The notes: generated from the letters alone by a model not told the origin. Numbered from the stretch's first letter, positions 9,819-19,733 are shown. The stretch is 64,000 nucleotides of DNA from Sulfurospirillum diekertiae (GCF_002162315.1 NZ_CP021416.1:1686207-1750206), one strand, 5' to 3'. Program-made: numbers and translations.

Positions 9819-10232
9819 ATGTCATTACTCTCAACCAAAGGGATGTATGGTTTAAGTGCCATGTACCAACTCTTTTTATCAAAGAGTGCAAAGCCTTTAC
9901 AAATTAAAGAGATCTCAGCACGTGCTGAGATTCCACAAAACTACTTGGAGCAACTTTTAATTCTATTGCGTCAAGCAGGTTTAGTCAACAGTGTTAGAGG
10001 TGCCTATGGTGGCTATCTTCTTGCCAAGAATGCTCAAGATATTTTGATTAAAGATATTTTGATCGCCCTTGAAGGAAACCTTGTCGTTACAGAAGGTGAA
10101 GTAAAAGACCCTGTACTTCGCATTTTCTATGAAGAAAGCAATGCAAAGATACAAGAGATTTTCAATTTACCACTTTCTGAGTTTGACGTTTATGCACAAC
10201 GTCTTAACAATCAATTAAATTACAATATCTAA
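9819..10232 (+). CDS. Rrf2-family regulator, CymR-like
   Basis: This 137-aa protein has the N-terminal winged helix-turn-helix of the Rrf2 family (STKGMYGLSAMYQL, IPQNYLEQLL, VRGAYGGYLLA). It has no cysteine, so it cannot bind an Fe-S cluster as IscR or NsrR do. That and its place between metY and cysK make a CymR-like repressor of sulfur assimilation the best guess; CymR senses O-acetylserine through CysK. It starts 9 bp after metY and ends 10 bp before cysK. Confidence 0.85.
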   Translation: MSLLSTKGMYGLSAMYQLFLSKSAKPLQIKEISARAEIPQNYLEQLLILLRQAGLVNSVRGAYGGYLLAKNAQDILIKDILIALEGNLVVTEGEVKDPVLRIFYEESNAKIQEIFNLPLSEFDVYAQRLNNQLNYNI

Positions 10233-10242
10233 GGAGATTATT

Positions 10243-11172
10243 ATGTATGCACACAATGTAACTGAACTAATTGGAAATACTCCTCTTGTCAAACTAACCC
10301 GTGCCTCAGAAGCTTCAAATGCTTTGGTACTAGGAAAATGTGAATTTCTAAATCCATCACATTCCGTCAAAGATCGTATCGGATTTAATATGATTAAAAC
10401 AGCACTTGATAAAGGGTTAATTGATCTCAATTCAATTATCATTGAACCAACAAGTGGCAACACTGGTATTGGACTTGCAACTGTATGTGCAAGTATGGGA
10501 CTTAAACTGATGCTTACTATGCCTAGTTCCATGAGTTTAGAGAGACGTAAACTTCTAGCAGCCTTGGGGGCAGAACTTGTATTAACGGAACCAGCCTTGG
10601 GAATGAAAGGTGCTGTCGATAAAGCGACTGAACTCTCAAAAGAGATACCAAACTCCTTTGTGCCACAACAATTTTCCAATGAATCAAACCCTGCAATTCA
10701 CTATGCTACAACAGCGGAAGAGATTTGGAAAGATACCGATGGTAAAGTCGATATTTTTATAGCAGCTGTTGGGACTGGTGGAACCATCACAGGTACAGGA
10801 AAAAGACTAAAAGAGCTGAACCCTAATATTCAAATTATTGCCGTTGAGCCAGAAACATCACCTGTTCTTTCAGGTGGAAACCCAGGACCACATAAAATCC
10901 AAGGTATTGGCGCTGGATTTATTCCTTCAGTCCTTGACACAAAATTGTACAATGAAGTGGTCAAAGTCAGTTATGAAAACGCCATTGAAACCTCTCGAAA
11001 TCTTGCAAAACAAGAAGGTTTATTGGTAGGTATTTCAGCAGGAGCAAATGTTTATGTTTCATCTCAAATTGCACTTAAACCTGAAAATAAAGGTAAAACA
11101 ATTGTTACCATTTTATGTGATACTGGTGAGCGTTACCTAAGTGCGGGATTGTATGAGTATAAAGAGTCGTAA
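10243..11172 (+). CDS. cysK: Cysteine synthase A (O-acetylserine sulfhydrylase)
   Basis: CysK makes cysteine from O-acetylserine and sulfide. The 309-aa protein has the PLP lysine in HSVKDRIGFNM (Lys43), the substrate loop TSGNTGIGLA, and the phosphate-binding GTGGTITGTG. An AAGGAG ribosome site precedes the ATG. In organisms with CymR, CysK also binds that regulator, which would fit the adjacent Rrf2 gene. A hairpin terminator overlaps the stop codon. Confidence 0.96.
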   Translation: MYAHNVTELIGNTPLVKLTRASEASNALVLGKCEFLNPSHSVKDRIGFNMIKTALDKGLIDLNSIIIEPTSGNTGIGLATVCASMGLKLMLTMPSSMSLERRKLLAALGAELVLTEPALGMKGAVDKATELSKEIPNSFVPQQFSNESNPAIHYATTAEEIWKDTDGKVDIFIAAVGTGGTITGTGKRLKELNPNIQIIAVEPETSPVLSGGNPGPHKIQGIGAGFIPSVLDTKLYNEVVKVSYENAIETSRNLAKQEGLLVGISAGANVYVSSQIALKPENKGKTIVTILCDTGERYLSAGLYEYKES

Positions 11173-11187
11173 AACGACTCTTTATTT
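11161..11187 (+). terminator. Intrinsic terminator of the metY-rrf2-cysK operon
   Basis: The stem AAAGAGTCG / CGACTCTTT has a 5-nt loop and is followed by TATTTTATTT. It overlaps the cysK stop codon. Confidence 0.8.
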
Positions 11188-11254
11188 TATTTCTTCCTCT
11201 TTTATTCATTTTTATGGTACTATTTTCACAACATAAAAGGGGTATAGGTACGTT

Positions 11255-12040
11255 ATGAAACGAATCCCACGCATTCTTCTTAAAAAGCCTATTTTGCTTG
11301 GTTCAATAACATTTGTTGTGAATCTTGTCATTAGTATGTCACCTGTTCTATACCTTCATGGGAAACACGTAGCACACTACAAAAGTATCCCTTCTTTCAA
11401 TACGCAACTCCTTATCGAAGAGCAGGATATTGTTTACAGTGCCCTGTTCTATTCCTTTATTTTTGCGTTTATTATTTCCATTCTCATCACATTTCTAGCC
11501 TTTTTTTTAAAAAAATCTTACCTTGAAGTTGAAAACTTATCGCATTTTGATGGTCTAACAGGACTGTATAATCGTTTAATGTTTATGAGTGTCTTTCAAA
11601 AAGAAATACAAAAAGTAAAACGTAACCGTGACTATCTTTTTTTAGTCATCTTGGATATAGATGATTTTAAGCCTATTAATGACACTTATGGGCATCTTAT
11701 AGGAGATGAGGCAATTAAAATAACGGCTAGTACATTACAACAACTTCTTCGTGCCTCTGAATCTATTGCACGTTTTGGCGGGGATGAATTCATTATCTCT
11801 ATTGTTGATCAAGACAAAAATGCCGCTTCAACGATTGTCAATCGTATTTTAAATGAATTTAACAACAAAACAATTCCAGTTTCTCGCAATCACGATCAAC
11901 AAGAACTTCAAATCAATCTCAGTATTGGCTACACACTCTATAGAAATGATGATGATTTTAAAACAATGCTGCAACGGGCAGATCAAGCACTTTATATCTC
12001 TAAAGAAGCTGGCAAAAACACCGCCACATTCCTAGCTTAA
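11255..12040 (+). CDS. Membrane-anchored diguanylate cyclase (GGDEF)
   Basis: This 261-aa protein has two transmembrane segments (about residues 12-32 and 63-85) that enclose a short periplasmic loop, followed by a GGDEF domain with DGLTGLYNR, LDIDDFKPIND and ARFGGDEF. These are the residues needed to make c-di-GMP. The product-inhibition site is degenerate (RASE instead of RxxD). The periplasmic loop is too short for a known sensor domain. It stands alone between cysK and valS. Uninterrupted long T and A runs near residue 85 show that not all homopolymers here are shifted. Confidence 0.9.
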   Translation: MKRIPRILLKKPILLGSITFVVNLVISMSPVLYLHGKHVAHYKSIPSFNTQLLIEEQDIVYSALFYSFIFAFIISILITFLAFFLKKSYLEVENLSHFDGLTGLYNRLMFMSVFQKEIQKVKRNRDYLFLVILDIDDFKPINDTYGHLIGDEAIKITASTLQQLLRASESIARFGGDEFIISIVDQDKNAASTIVNRILNEFNNKTIPVSRNHDQQELQINLSIGYTLYRNDDDFKTMLQRADQALYISKEAGKNTATFLA

Positions 12041-12063
12041 ACCAAGTCTTACCCCTATTTTTG

Positions 12064-12069
12064 TATAAT
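12064..12069 (+). promoter_or_regulatory. Probable -10 element of valS
   Basis: TATAAT lies 26 bp upstream of the valS start and just after the stop of the GGDEF gene. Confidence 0.5.
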
Positions 12070-12094
12070 CTAACAAAAAATTTATAAGGTATAG

Positions 12095-14731
12095 ATGACT
12101 ATGAGTGAAAAAAGCACCGTTTACAACCCAAAAGAAATAGAAGAGAATTATTACAAAATTTGGGAAGATAGAGGCTATTTTGAAATTGACGGAAATAAAG
12201 CCATTCAAGAGCAAGGCAAAAACTTCTGTATTATGATGCCACCTCCCAATGTGACGGGAAGTCTCCACATTGGACATGCTCTTACCTTTACCCTTCAAGA
12301 TATTATCACCCGATTCAAACGCATGGACGGATTTAAAACACTTTGGCAACCAGGAACTGATCATGCGGGTATTGCCACACAAAATGTGGTTGAGAAACAA
12401 CTCCTTGCGCAAGGTATTAAAAAAGAAGAGCTGGGACGTGAGAAGTTTTTAGAAAAAGTTTGGGAATGGAAAGCGTACAGTGGTGGGCAAATCGTTCACC
12501 AAATGCGTAAACTTGGAGTCTCTCCTGCATGGAGTAGAGAACGCTTTACGATGGATGATGGACTTAAAAACTCTGTTAAAAAAGCGTTTGTAAAATACTA
12601 CAAAGAAGGTTTGATCGTTCGTGGGAATTACATGGTTAACTGGTGTACTCATGATGGTGCTCTTAGTGACATTGAAGTGGAGTATGAGACCAACAAAGGT
12701 AAACTGTATCACTTAAAATACTTTCTCAAAGATTCCAAAGAATTTTTAGTCGTAGCAACCACCCGTCCTGAAACGTACTTTGGTGATACGGCTGTTATGG
12801 TTCATCCAGACGATGAGCGCTACAAACATCTCGTGGGTCAAAAAGTAGTTCTGCCACTTATTGGTCGTGAGATTGAGATTATTGCCGATGAGCATGTCGA
12901 TATGAGCTTTGGAACAGGCTGTGTAAAGGTAACCCCAGCACATGATATTAATGACTATGAAGTCGGTAAACGTCACAATTTAGAGTTTATCACGATTTTT
13001 GATAGCAATGGTATTTTGAACAGTTACTGTGGTGAATTTCAAGGCTTAGAGCGTTTAGAAGCACGTGCACCTATTATGGCAAAACTACAAAGTGAAGGTT
13101 TTGTTGATAAAGTCGAAGATTATGAAAACCAAGTGGGTCACTGCTATCGTTGTAAAAATGTGGTGGAACCTTACATTTCCAAACAATGGTTTGTTAAAAA
13201 AGAGATCGCGGAAGGTGCTATTGCAAAGGTCAATGAACACTTAGCCGAATTTTACCCAAGTCACTGGCTCAATTCCTACAATGCATGGATGAAAGAGCTT
13301 CGTGATTGGTGTATCTCGCGTCAACTTTGGTGGGGACATCAAATTCCTGTTTTTTACTGTGATGCATGTGGACATGAGTGGGCGAGTGAAGCGGAGAGCG
13401 AGTCAGAATGCCCTAAATGCTATAGCAACAAGCTTCACCAAGACCCTGATGTCCTTGATACATGGTTTAGCTCGGGACTATGGCCTTTCTCAACACTCGG
13501 CTGGGAAAATGGTGATGCTTACAAAGATGAAAAATGGAATGAAAGTGACTTAAAAGATTTTTATCCAAATACCCTCCTCATTACAGGCTTTGATATCCTT
13601 TTCTTCTGGGTAGCACGTATGATGTTTTCAGGTGAACACACCCTTGGAAAACTTCCCTTTAAAGACATTTATCTCCACGCTCTTGTCAAAGATGAACATG
13701 GTCAGAAAATGAGCAAAAGTAAAGGAAACGTAATCGATCCACTGGACACCATCAACGAATACAGTGCTGATACCTTACGTTTTACCCTCGCCATTCTTGC
13801 TGTTCAAGGTCGTGACATTAAACTAAGTAGTGAGAAATTAGAACAAATTCGTAACTTTACCAACAAACTTTACAATGCTTCACGCTTTTTATTGATGAAT
13901 GCAAGCTCATTTGAAGATTTAGATAAAATCGAAATTAAAACTGCACTTGGTTTATACATGAAAAGTCGTTTGGCTGTGGCCATGGAAGAGGTACGTGCTC
14001 ACTTTAGCGATTACCGCTTTAATGATGCAGCAACCACACTGTACCGCTTCTTGTGGGGTGAATTTTGTGATTGGGGTATTGAGCTTAGCAAAGCAGACAA
14101 ACCTGCTATTTTGGAGCTTGGAGCTATCTTTAAAGAGGCAATGAAGCTTATTCATCCCTTTATGCCATTTATCTCTGAATTCCTCTACCAAGAACTTTCA
14201 GATAAAACACTGGAAGAAAATGAATCCATTATGGTCAAACGCTATCCTCATGCACTCAAACAAGACGAAAAAATTGAGAAGACCTTTGAACTTGTTATCG
14301 AAGCGATTGTAGGCATTCGACGTGCCAAGGCCAATATTGATCTTGGAAACAAAAAAATAGAGCACGCTTTTATCAAAGTCTCTGATGCTGCAAACCTTAA
14401 AGATGCGTTGAAGTACATTAGCTTATTGGCAAAAGTTGAAAATATCGACTTTACTGAGGTTAAGATCGCTAACTCAGCCACCGATGTTGGAGATAATGTT
14501 GAAGTGTTTATTCCACTTGATGGTGTTGATCTAAGCCCTATCGTTGAGCGCCTCAATAATCAAAAAATCAAGCTTGAAAAAGAGATCATGAAACTAACAG
14601 GTATGCTCTCCAACGAGCGCTTTGTTGCCAATGCTCCCAAAGAAGTTATAGCAGAAAATCAAAAAGGGTTGGATGATGCTAACGCTAAAATGGCAAAAAT
14701 TGAAGCAGAACTCATTTCACTCGGCATTTAA
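12095..14731 (+). CDS. valS: Valyl-tRNA synthetase
   Basis: ValS charges tRNA-Val. The 878-aa protein has the class I signatures PPPNVTGSLHIGHAL (HIGH at 58-61) and KMSKSKGNVIDP, an editing domain between them, and a C-terminal coiled-coil arm. A CDACGHEW/CPKCYSNK zinc-like insertion precedes KMSKS. A second start, MSEKST, lies two codons in. The gene is monocistronic, ending in a strong bidirectional terminator. Confidence 0.97.
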   Translation: MTMSEKSTVYNPKEIEENYYKIWEDRGYFEIDGNKAIQEQGKNFCIMMPPPNVTGSLHIGHALTFTLQDIITRFKRMDGFKTLWQPGTDHAGIATQNVVEKQLLAQGIKKEELGREKFLEKVWEWKAYSGGQIVHQMRKLGVSPAWSRERFTMDDGLKNSVKKAFVKYYKEGLIVRGNYMVNWCTHDGALSDIEVEYETNKGKLYHLKYFLKDSKEFLVVATTRPETYFGDTAVMVHPDDERYKHLVGQKVVLPLIGREIEIIADEHVDMSFGTGCVKVTPAHDINDYEVGKRHNLEFITIFDSNGILNSYCGEFQGLERLEARAPIMAKLQSEGFVDKVEDYENQVGHCYRCKNVVEPYISKQWFVKKEIAEGAIAKVNEHLAEFYPSHWLNSYNAWMKELRDWCISRQLWWGHQIPVFYCDACGHEWASEAESESECPKCYSNKLHQDPDVLDTWFSSGLWPFSTLGWENGDAYKDEKWNESDLKDFYPNTLLITGFDILFFWVARMMFSGEHTLGKLPFKDIYLHALVKDEHGQKMSKSKGNVIDPLDTINEYSADTLRFTLAILAVQGRDIKLSSEKLEQIRNFTNKLYNASRFLLMNASSFEDLDKIEIKTALGLYMKSRLAVAMEEVRAHFSDYRFNDAATTLYRFLWGEFCDWGIELSKADKPAILELGAIFKEAMKLIHPFMPFISEFLYQELSDKTLEENESIMVKRYPHALKQDEKIEKTFELVIEAIVGIRRAKANIDLGNKKIEHAFIKVSDAANLKDALKYISLLAKVENIDFTEVKIANSATDVGDNVEVFIPLDGVDLSPIVERLNNQKIKLEKEIMKLTGMLSNERFVANAPKEVIAENQKGLDDANAKMAKIEAELISLGI

Positions 14732-14742
14732 TCTTTACATGT

Positions 14743-14776
14743 AAAACAGTTGGAGCTTTCAATCTCCAACTGTTTT
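14743..14776. terminator. Bidirectional terminator between valS and mogA
   Basis: A 13-bp perfect stem (AAAACAGTTGGAG and its complement) surrounds an 8-nt loop and ends in TTTT on the plus strand and also reads TTTT on the minus strand. It separates two convergent genes. A TTACATGTAA copy at 14735 overlaps its left edge. Confidence 0.9.
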
Positions 14777-14784
14777 GCCTCTTT

Positions 14785-15315
14785 TTAAGACTTTGGACGA
14801 AAAGGTTTGATCACTTCTTCGTTACATGTAAGAAAAGGTCCTTCTAAAAGGTCAATACAATAAGGAACTGCTGGAAAGACTGCATCTAAACATTCACGAA
14901 TGGATTTAGGTTTTCCGGGAAGATTGATGATGAGGCTACGTCCACGAATACCTGCCGTTTGGCGTGATAAAATTGCTGTCGGTACATATTTAAGGCTGAC
15001 TTGACGCATCAGTTCTCCAAAGCCTGGCATCATCTTTGAGCAAACGGCTTCCGTAGCTTCAGGCGTCACATCACGAATAGCAGGTCCTGTACCTCCTGTA
15101 GTGACAATTAAACAGCATTCATCATGATCTGCCATATGTTCAAGGGCTGCTTCAATCAGTGGCTGTTCATCAGGAATCACTTTATACACCCTTTCCCACT
15201 CACAGCTTAGATATTCACTCAATACTTGAATAATCGCCTTGCCTGAAAGGTCTTCATAAATACCTGCGCTGGCACGATCTGAGATCGTAAGAATACCAAT
15301 TTTTATCTGACTCAT
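14785..15315 (-). CDS. mogA: Molybdopterin adenylyltransferase
   Basis: This 176-aa MoaB/MogA-fold protein adenylylates molybdopterin before molybdenum insertion. It begins IGILTISDRASAGIYEDLSG and carries VTTGGTGPAIRDVTPEA, the phosphate and substrate loop typical of MogA. It starts 2 bp after panE and is the last gene of the minus operon that begins at hisD. The tail LTCNEEV is encoded by a TTACATGTAA copy at 14822. Confidence 0.9.
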   Translation of the reverse strand: MSQIKIGILTISDRASAGIYEDLSGKAIIQVLSEYLSCEWERVYKVIPDEQPLIEAALEHMADHDECCLIVTTGGTGPAIRDVTPEATEAVCSKMMPGFGELMRQVSLKYVPTAILSRQTAGIRGRSLIINLPGKPKSIRECLDAVFPAVPYCIDLLEGPFLTCNEEVIKPFRPKS

Positions 15316-15317
15316 AT

Positions 15318-16253
15318 TTATTGCTCCATGTTAAATTCTAGTAACGCTTTAATCGTTTTGGTATACGGAGCATCAACGCCTATTTGATGAAGAGCTCGAA
15401 TGACAACACCACAAATTTCTTCTATTTCTAACGTTCTACCATGTTCTAAATCAACCAACATGGATGGCTTAATCGAGTCAAACTGCTTAATTAGGGTAAA
15501 CATTGCATCAACATCTTCTTGCGAAATCTTTACATGTAAACTACGTGCAGCATAGGCTGTCTCTTGCATAAGCCCATAAACCACTTCGCTAAGAGGACTT
15601 TTCTCAAATAAAATGCCTGTTTTGACACGAAGTAACGCACAAAGGGCATTCACACCATTGTTAATAATCAGTTTTTTCCAAAGTTCTTGTTTAATGTCAT
15701 ATGTTGTCTGGGTCGGAATACCAGCATGATTCAATGCAAGCGCCAATGTTTCTAAAAAGCGCTCATTTTCCATCGTCGTGTGCATCATGCCTAAAATAGT
15801 CTCGGCGCTACCAACTGCTTCTATATATCCAGGAAAAACCACATGTGCACCAATTTTTCGTGTCAAACCGCCCATAATATACTCTTCTGAAAAATAGTCA
15901 CATAATATAGCCTCATTTTCAACGCCATTTTGCAAAGAGAGAATATACGGTGGTTTCATTTGAGCTCGAAGCCATTGAGCAAGTTGAATGGAGACTTCGC
16001 GTGTTGCAATTGATTTGGTTGCAAGAATAATCAGATCAAATGAAGTAGCATCTAATTCAGATAAACTCGGTAGATCAAGTGCTTGGATTTTTTGATTGAA
16101 TTCTAAGCTCGGATGCTTTACATGTAAGCCCTCAGTTTGAAGAGCTTCAAGGTGTGCCCCTCGTGCAATAAAGACAACGTGATGACCATCTTGGAGAAGT
16201 TTGGCGCCAAAATAGCTTCCAACTCCTCCAGCACCTAGAATGATAATATTCAT
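15318..16253 (-). CDS. panE: 2-dehydropantoate 2-reductase (ketopantoate reductase)
   Basis: PanE reduces ketopantoate to pantoate with NADPH for coenzyme A. The 311-aa protein begins with the Rossmann motif ILGAGGVGSYFGAKL and has SLQNGVENE and KLIINNGVNALCALL, the typical catalytic-lysine block. It overlaps hisD by 4 bp. Two TTACATGTAA copies, at 15530 and 16118, encode two LHVK segments in this one protein. Confidence 0.9.
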   Translation of the reverse strand: MNIIILGAGGVGSYFGAKLLQDGHHVVFIARGAHLEALQTEGLHVKHPSLEFNQKIQALDLPSLSELDATSFDLIILATKSIATREVSIQLAQWLRAQMKPPYILSLQNGVENEAILCDYFSEEYIMGGLTRKIGAHVVFPGYIEAVGSAETILGMMHTTMENERFLETLALALNHAGIPTQTTYDIKQELWKKLIINNGVNALCALLRVKTGILFEKSPLSEVVYGLMQETAYAARSLHVKISQEDVDAMFTLIKQFDSIKPSMLVDLEHGRTLEIEEICGVVIRALHQIGVDAPYTKTIKALLEFNMEQ

Positions 16254-17551
16254 TTTTTTGATTGAGAAAGGCGAACGCGAACACTCGCTTCGTGAGCACC
16301 AAGTCCTTCAGTGTGTGCTAGCAGTGCACACGCTTCACCAATTTCATCTAGACCTTGTTTGCTCATACTAATGATAGAAGAACGCTTCAAGAAATTCTCA
16401 ACGCCAAGAGGCGAGTAAAACTTCGCCGTACCACCCGTTGGAAGAGTATGATTCGGTCCTGCAATATAATCGCCAATGGGTTCAGGTGTATAAGATCCCA
16501 TAAAAATAGCACCCGCATGGTGAATCTTTGGCAGGAGATCAAAAGGGTGAGAGGTAACCACTTCTAAATGTTCAGGTGCAATTTGGTTCATCAAATCTAC
16601 TGCCTCGTCCATATCACGCGTCACAATAATCGCTCCACGCTCTTTGATAGAAACTTCCGCAATCGCTTTGCGATCTAATGTCTCAAGCCATGTATAGATT
16701 TCAGTGCGTGTTTTTTCCGCAATTTCAAGAGAAGGTGTAATCAAAATAGAACTTGCCATTTCATCGTGCTCCGCTTGGGAGAGCAAATCAATCGCTAAAA
16801 GGTGTGGATTGGCAGTCGTATCGGCTAAAACACCAATTTCACTCGGCCCTGCAATCATATCAATGTTGACTTCACCAAAAACAAGTTTTTTTGCTGTTGC
16901 TACGAAAATATTACCAGGTCCCGTGATAACATCGACTTTAGGAATACTCTGCGTACCGTATGCCATTGCCGCAATCGCACTCGCTCCACCCACTTTAAAA
17001 GCCTTCTTGATGTCACATAGATGCATCGCTGCCAAAAGCAGTGGATTGAGTTCATTATTGGGAGCAGGTGTACAAACAACAACCTCTTTCACCCCTGCCA
17101 CAAGTGCGGGAATGGCATTCATCAAAAGACTACTTGGATATGCTGCTTTTCCTCCCGGAATATAAAGTCCTGCACGATCCACTGGCGTTACTTTTTGTCC
17201 CAAGACGGTGCCACTGTCTTCAAAATCAAGCCACGATTTGGGCATAAGCTTTTCATGGTACGCATAAATGCGCTTATAGGCTAACTCTAATGCCTCTTTG
17301 AGCTTGGTATCAAGGGCATCATACGCTTTTTTCATATCACTTGTTTTGACTTCAAGTGCTTCATCGTTTGCAACATGCCATTTATCAAATTTTTCAATAT
17401 GGTTTTTTAAAGCACCATTGCCATCTGCTTTAATCTCTGCAATAATCGTTGAAACAATTTTTGAGACATTTTCCATGTCCATATTTCCACGACATAAAAG
17501 TGTATTGAACTGAACTTGAAAATTTTGTTCACTGGTTTTTAAAAGTAACAT
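16250..17551 (-). CDS. hisD: Histidinol dehydrogenase
   Basis: HisD performs the last two oxidations of histidine synthesis. The 433-aa protein has the NAD-binding VITGPGNIFVATAKKLV block, NIDMIAGPSEIGVLAD, the zinc ligands around LLSQAEHDE and the catalytic IAPEHLEV. The start MLLLKTSEQNFQVQFNTLL aligns with typical HisD N-termini. It heads the hisD-panE-mogA operon, overlapping panE. Confidence 0.96.
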   Translation of the reverse strand: MLLLKTSEQNFQVQFNTLLCRGNMDMENVSKIVSTIIAEIKADGNGALKNHIEKFDKWHVANDEALEVKTSDMKKAYDALDTKLKEALELAYKRIYAYHEKLMPKSWLDFEDSGTVLGQKVTPVDRAGLYIPGGKAAYPSSLLMNAIPALVAGVKEVVVCTPAPNNELNPLLLAAMHLCDIKKAFKVGGASAIAAMAYGTQSIPKVDVITGPGNIFVATAKKLVFGEVNIDMIAGPSEIGVLADTTANPHLLAIDLLSQAEHDEMASSILITPSLEIAEKTRTEIYTWLETLDRKAIAEVSIKERGAIIVTRDMDEAVDLMNQIAPEHLEVVTSHPFDLLPKIHHAGAIFMGSYTPEPIGDYIAGPNHTLPTGGTAKFYSPLGVENFLKRSSIISMSKQGLDEIGEACALLAHTEGLGAHEASVRVRLSQSKK

Positions 17552-17577
17552 CGTTAATCCTCTTTATAAGTGCTTTA

Positions 17578-18450
17578 TTATAGCATATTTGCCTTACGCG
17601 CATACCGAGCAATCATGGAACTATTGCCCAAAATTCCACCTTGATGCAAGTAAATAGGCGTCCCATCAAGCGATGAGATATGCTCTAATAACGTTTTCCA
17701 CCCCACAGGATCATACACTAAATCAAACTCTACACCCATCTCATTCTTTAGAGATTTCCATAACTCAAAAAGCTCTGGGTACAATTTGCCATAGTGATAT
17801 TTTCTCTTGGTTTCTAGTATGGTGGGTAATCGTGTCAAATCAGGTTCAACCATCTTCCACTGCTCTTCCAAATAAACACTATTACCTACCGTGTTACATG
17901 TAAAGACAGGAAAAGGAAGATGCTTTTGTAAAAACAGTGCTGTTGTACCCGTTCCTGAGGGAAAAAAAAGATAAGGGTTTTGAATGGAATGTGTTTGTAT
18001 ATCAGATAAAAGCTCATTGGCTAAAATTTTCATACCCTCTTCTGCTTCGCGTTGTCTGCCACCTTCCTTTACATGTAAACTTTTTGCATCAAGCCACTTT
18101 TCAGCTTCTTCTTCGCGCAGATGTGATTCGATGATGTTCATTCCATTTGCTAGTGCTGCTTTGTAATTACCCATCGGATTTTCTTTGAGAAAGTGTGACA
18201 AATGATCGCATACATAGATGAACTCCCACCCTTTAAGACGTGCTAAAACAGAGAGAGAATACATCGCATTGGACTGGTTTGATCCAGAACTTACCACGCG
18301 CTTTATATGAGGAAAATCATGCGTTAAGAAGTAGTAAAATTTACGTGCTTTATTACCTGAAAAATCTTTATCTAACAGATCATCACGTTTAATATAAAAG
18401 ATCTGCTTGTTAAAAGTCCGTTTTTCAAAAGGAGAAGGAGGAAAAAACAT
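17578..18450 (-). CDS. PLP-dependent ACC deaminase/D-cysteine desulfhydrase-like enzyme
   Basis: This 290-aa fold-type II PLP protein carries the predicted Schiff-base lysine in DFSGNKARKF (Lys34) and SSGSNQSNAMYSLSV, the typical substrate loop. Family members open 1-aminocyclopropane-1-carboxylate or desulfurate D-cysteine; the substrate cannot be told here. It is placed alone between hisD and fba. Two TTACATGTAA copies lie inside (17894, 18069), and a third lies just upstream (18453). Confidence 0.8.
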   Translation of the reverse strand: MFFPPSPFEKRTFNKQIFYIKRDDLLDKDFSGNKARKFYYFLTHDFPHIKRVVSSGSNQSNAMYSLSVLARLKGWEFIYVCDHLSHFLKENPMGNYKAALANGMNIIESHLREEEAEKWLDAKSLHVKEGGRQREAEEGMKILANELLSDIQTHSIQNPYLFFPSGTGTTALFLQKHLPFPVFTCNTVGNSVYLEEQWKMVEPDLTRLPTILETKRKYHYGKLYPELFELWKSLKNEMGVEFDLVYDPVGWKTLLEHISSLDGTPIYLHQGGILGNSSMIARYARKANML

Positions 18451-18496
18451 CGTTACATGTAAAAAGGTAGAGACCTCAAAAGAGGTCTCTTAAGGA

Positions 18497-19573
18497 TTAT
18501 AAGCGATTGAGGCAATTAAGATCTTCAAAGGCTTTAAGTAAGCGACTTTTAATAGCCTCTTCACCTGGACGAAGCCATTTGCGTGGATCATAATATTTTT
18601 TATTCGGTTTATCGTCACCCTCTGGATTACCAATTTGACCTTGAAGATAAGGTGCATATTTTTCAATATACCCTTTAACCCCTTCCCAAAATGCCCATTG
18701 CGTGTCAGTATCGATGTTCATTTTAATGACACCATAACTAACGGCTTCACGAATGTCAGAGAGTTCACTTCCACTACCACCATGAAAGACAAAATTGACA
18801 GGTTTTGCATCGGTTTTAAATTTATCTTGAATATATTTTTGGGAATTATCTAAAATCTTGGGTGTTAAATTCACATTGCCTGGTTTATAAACGCCATGCA
18901 CATTACCAAAAGAGGCAGCAATGGTAAAATTTGGACTAATTTTTAAAAGCTCTTCATAGGCATAAGCGACATCTTGCGGCTGTGTATAAAGGGCTGAATT
19001 ATCCATACTGGTATTATCTACACCATCTTCTTCGCCACCCGTACATCCAAGCTCAATCTCCAACGTCATGCCCATTTTACTCATTCGTTTGAGGTATGAA
19101 ACACACGTATGTACATTTTGCTCTAGTGGCTCTTCTGAGAGGTCCAACATATGAGAGCTAAAAAGTGGTTTATGTGTTTTAGCAAAATGCATCTCACTAG
19201 CGCTTAAAAGCTCATCAATCCATGGAAGAAGTTTACGTGCGGCATGATCCGTATGTAAAATCACGGCTACACCATAGGCTTCAGCAAGCGTATGGACATG
19301 TAAAGCACCACTAATGGCTCCAAGGACTCCTGCTTTTAGGCCATTCACACCTTTACCTGCATAAAATTCAGCCCCACCACTGGAAAACTGAATAATAACT
19401 GGTGAATTAGCTGTTTTGGCTGCCTCTAAAACAGCATTAATAGAATTTGTTCCCACAACATTGACAGCAGGGATTGCAAATTGATTGGCTTTTGCAATTG
19501 CAAAAACTTTCTGCACATCATTACCCGTAACAACACCCGGTTTTACAAAATCAAAAATTTTCGCATTCAACAT
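18497..19573 (-). CDS. fba: Class II fructose-bisphosphate aldolase
   Basis: This zinc-dependent aldolase interconverts fructose-1,6-bisphosphate and two trioses. The 358-aa protein has the zinc ligand in VILHTDHAARKL, ELGCTGGEEDG, and the phosphate-binding FHGGSGS. It lies downstream of peb4 as in C. jejuni, but a terminator and a structured leader repeat (19602-19645) separate them, so it likely has its own promoter (TATAAA near 19686-19681). Confidence 0.96.
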   Translation of the reverse strand: MLNAKIFDFVKPGVVTGNDVQKVFAIAKANQFAIPAVNVVGTNSINAVLEAAKTANSPVIIQFSSGGAEFYAGKGVNGLKAGVLGAISGALHVHTLAEAYGVAVILHTDHAARKLLPWIDELLSASEMHFAKTHKPLFSSHMLDLSEEPLEQNVHTCVSYLKRMSKMGMTLEIELGCTGGEEDGVDNTSMDNSALYTQPQDVAYAYEELLKISPNFTIAASFGNVHGVYKPGNVNLTPKILDNSQKYIQDKFKTDAKPVNFVFHGGSGSELSDIREAVSYGVIKMNIDTDTQWAFWEGVKGYIEKYAPYLQGQIGNPEGDDKPNKKYYDPRKWLRPGEEAIKSRLLKAFEDLNCLNRL

Positions 19574-19601
19574 GAAAACGCCCTTTATTTCAATTTTTAC
19601 A

Positions 19602-19645
19602 TACCTTTCTAAGCAAAGCCCAAAAAGGCTACATTACGCTATGCT
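19602..19645 (-). repeat. Leader repeat copy C, in the 5' region of fba
   Basis: This is the most diverged of three related 44-nt cores. It ends in a hairpin CCTTTTTGGGC-TTT-GCTTAGAAAGG whose three non-Watson-Crick positions are all G-U pairs. It lies 28 nt upstream of the fba ATG on the same strand. Confidence 0.55.
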
Positions 19646-19733
19646 CTAAAGCTTGACTCTTGAGGTAAATGTAACATACTTTTATACTGTAAGGCTTTTA
19701 GCCTCTATTTTAAAAAACAAGATTTTTGTGAAA

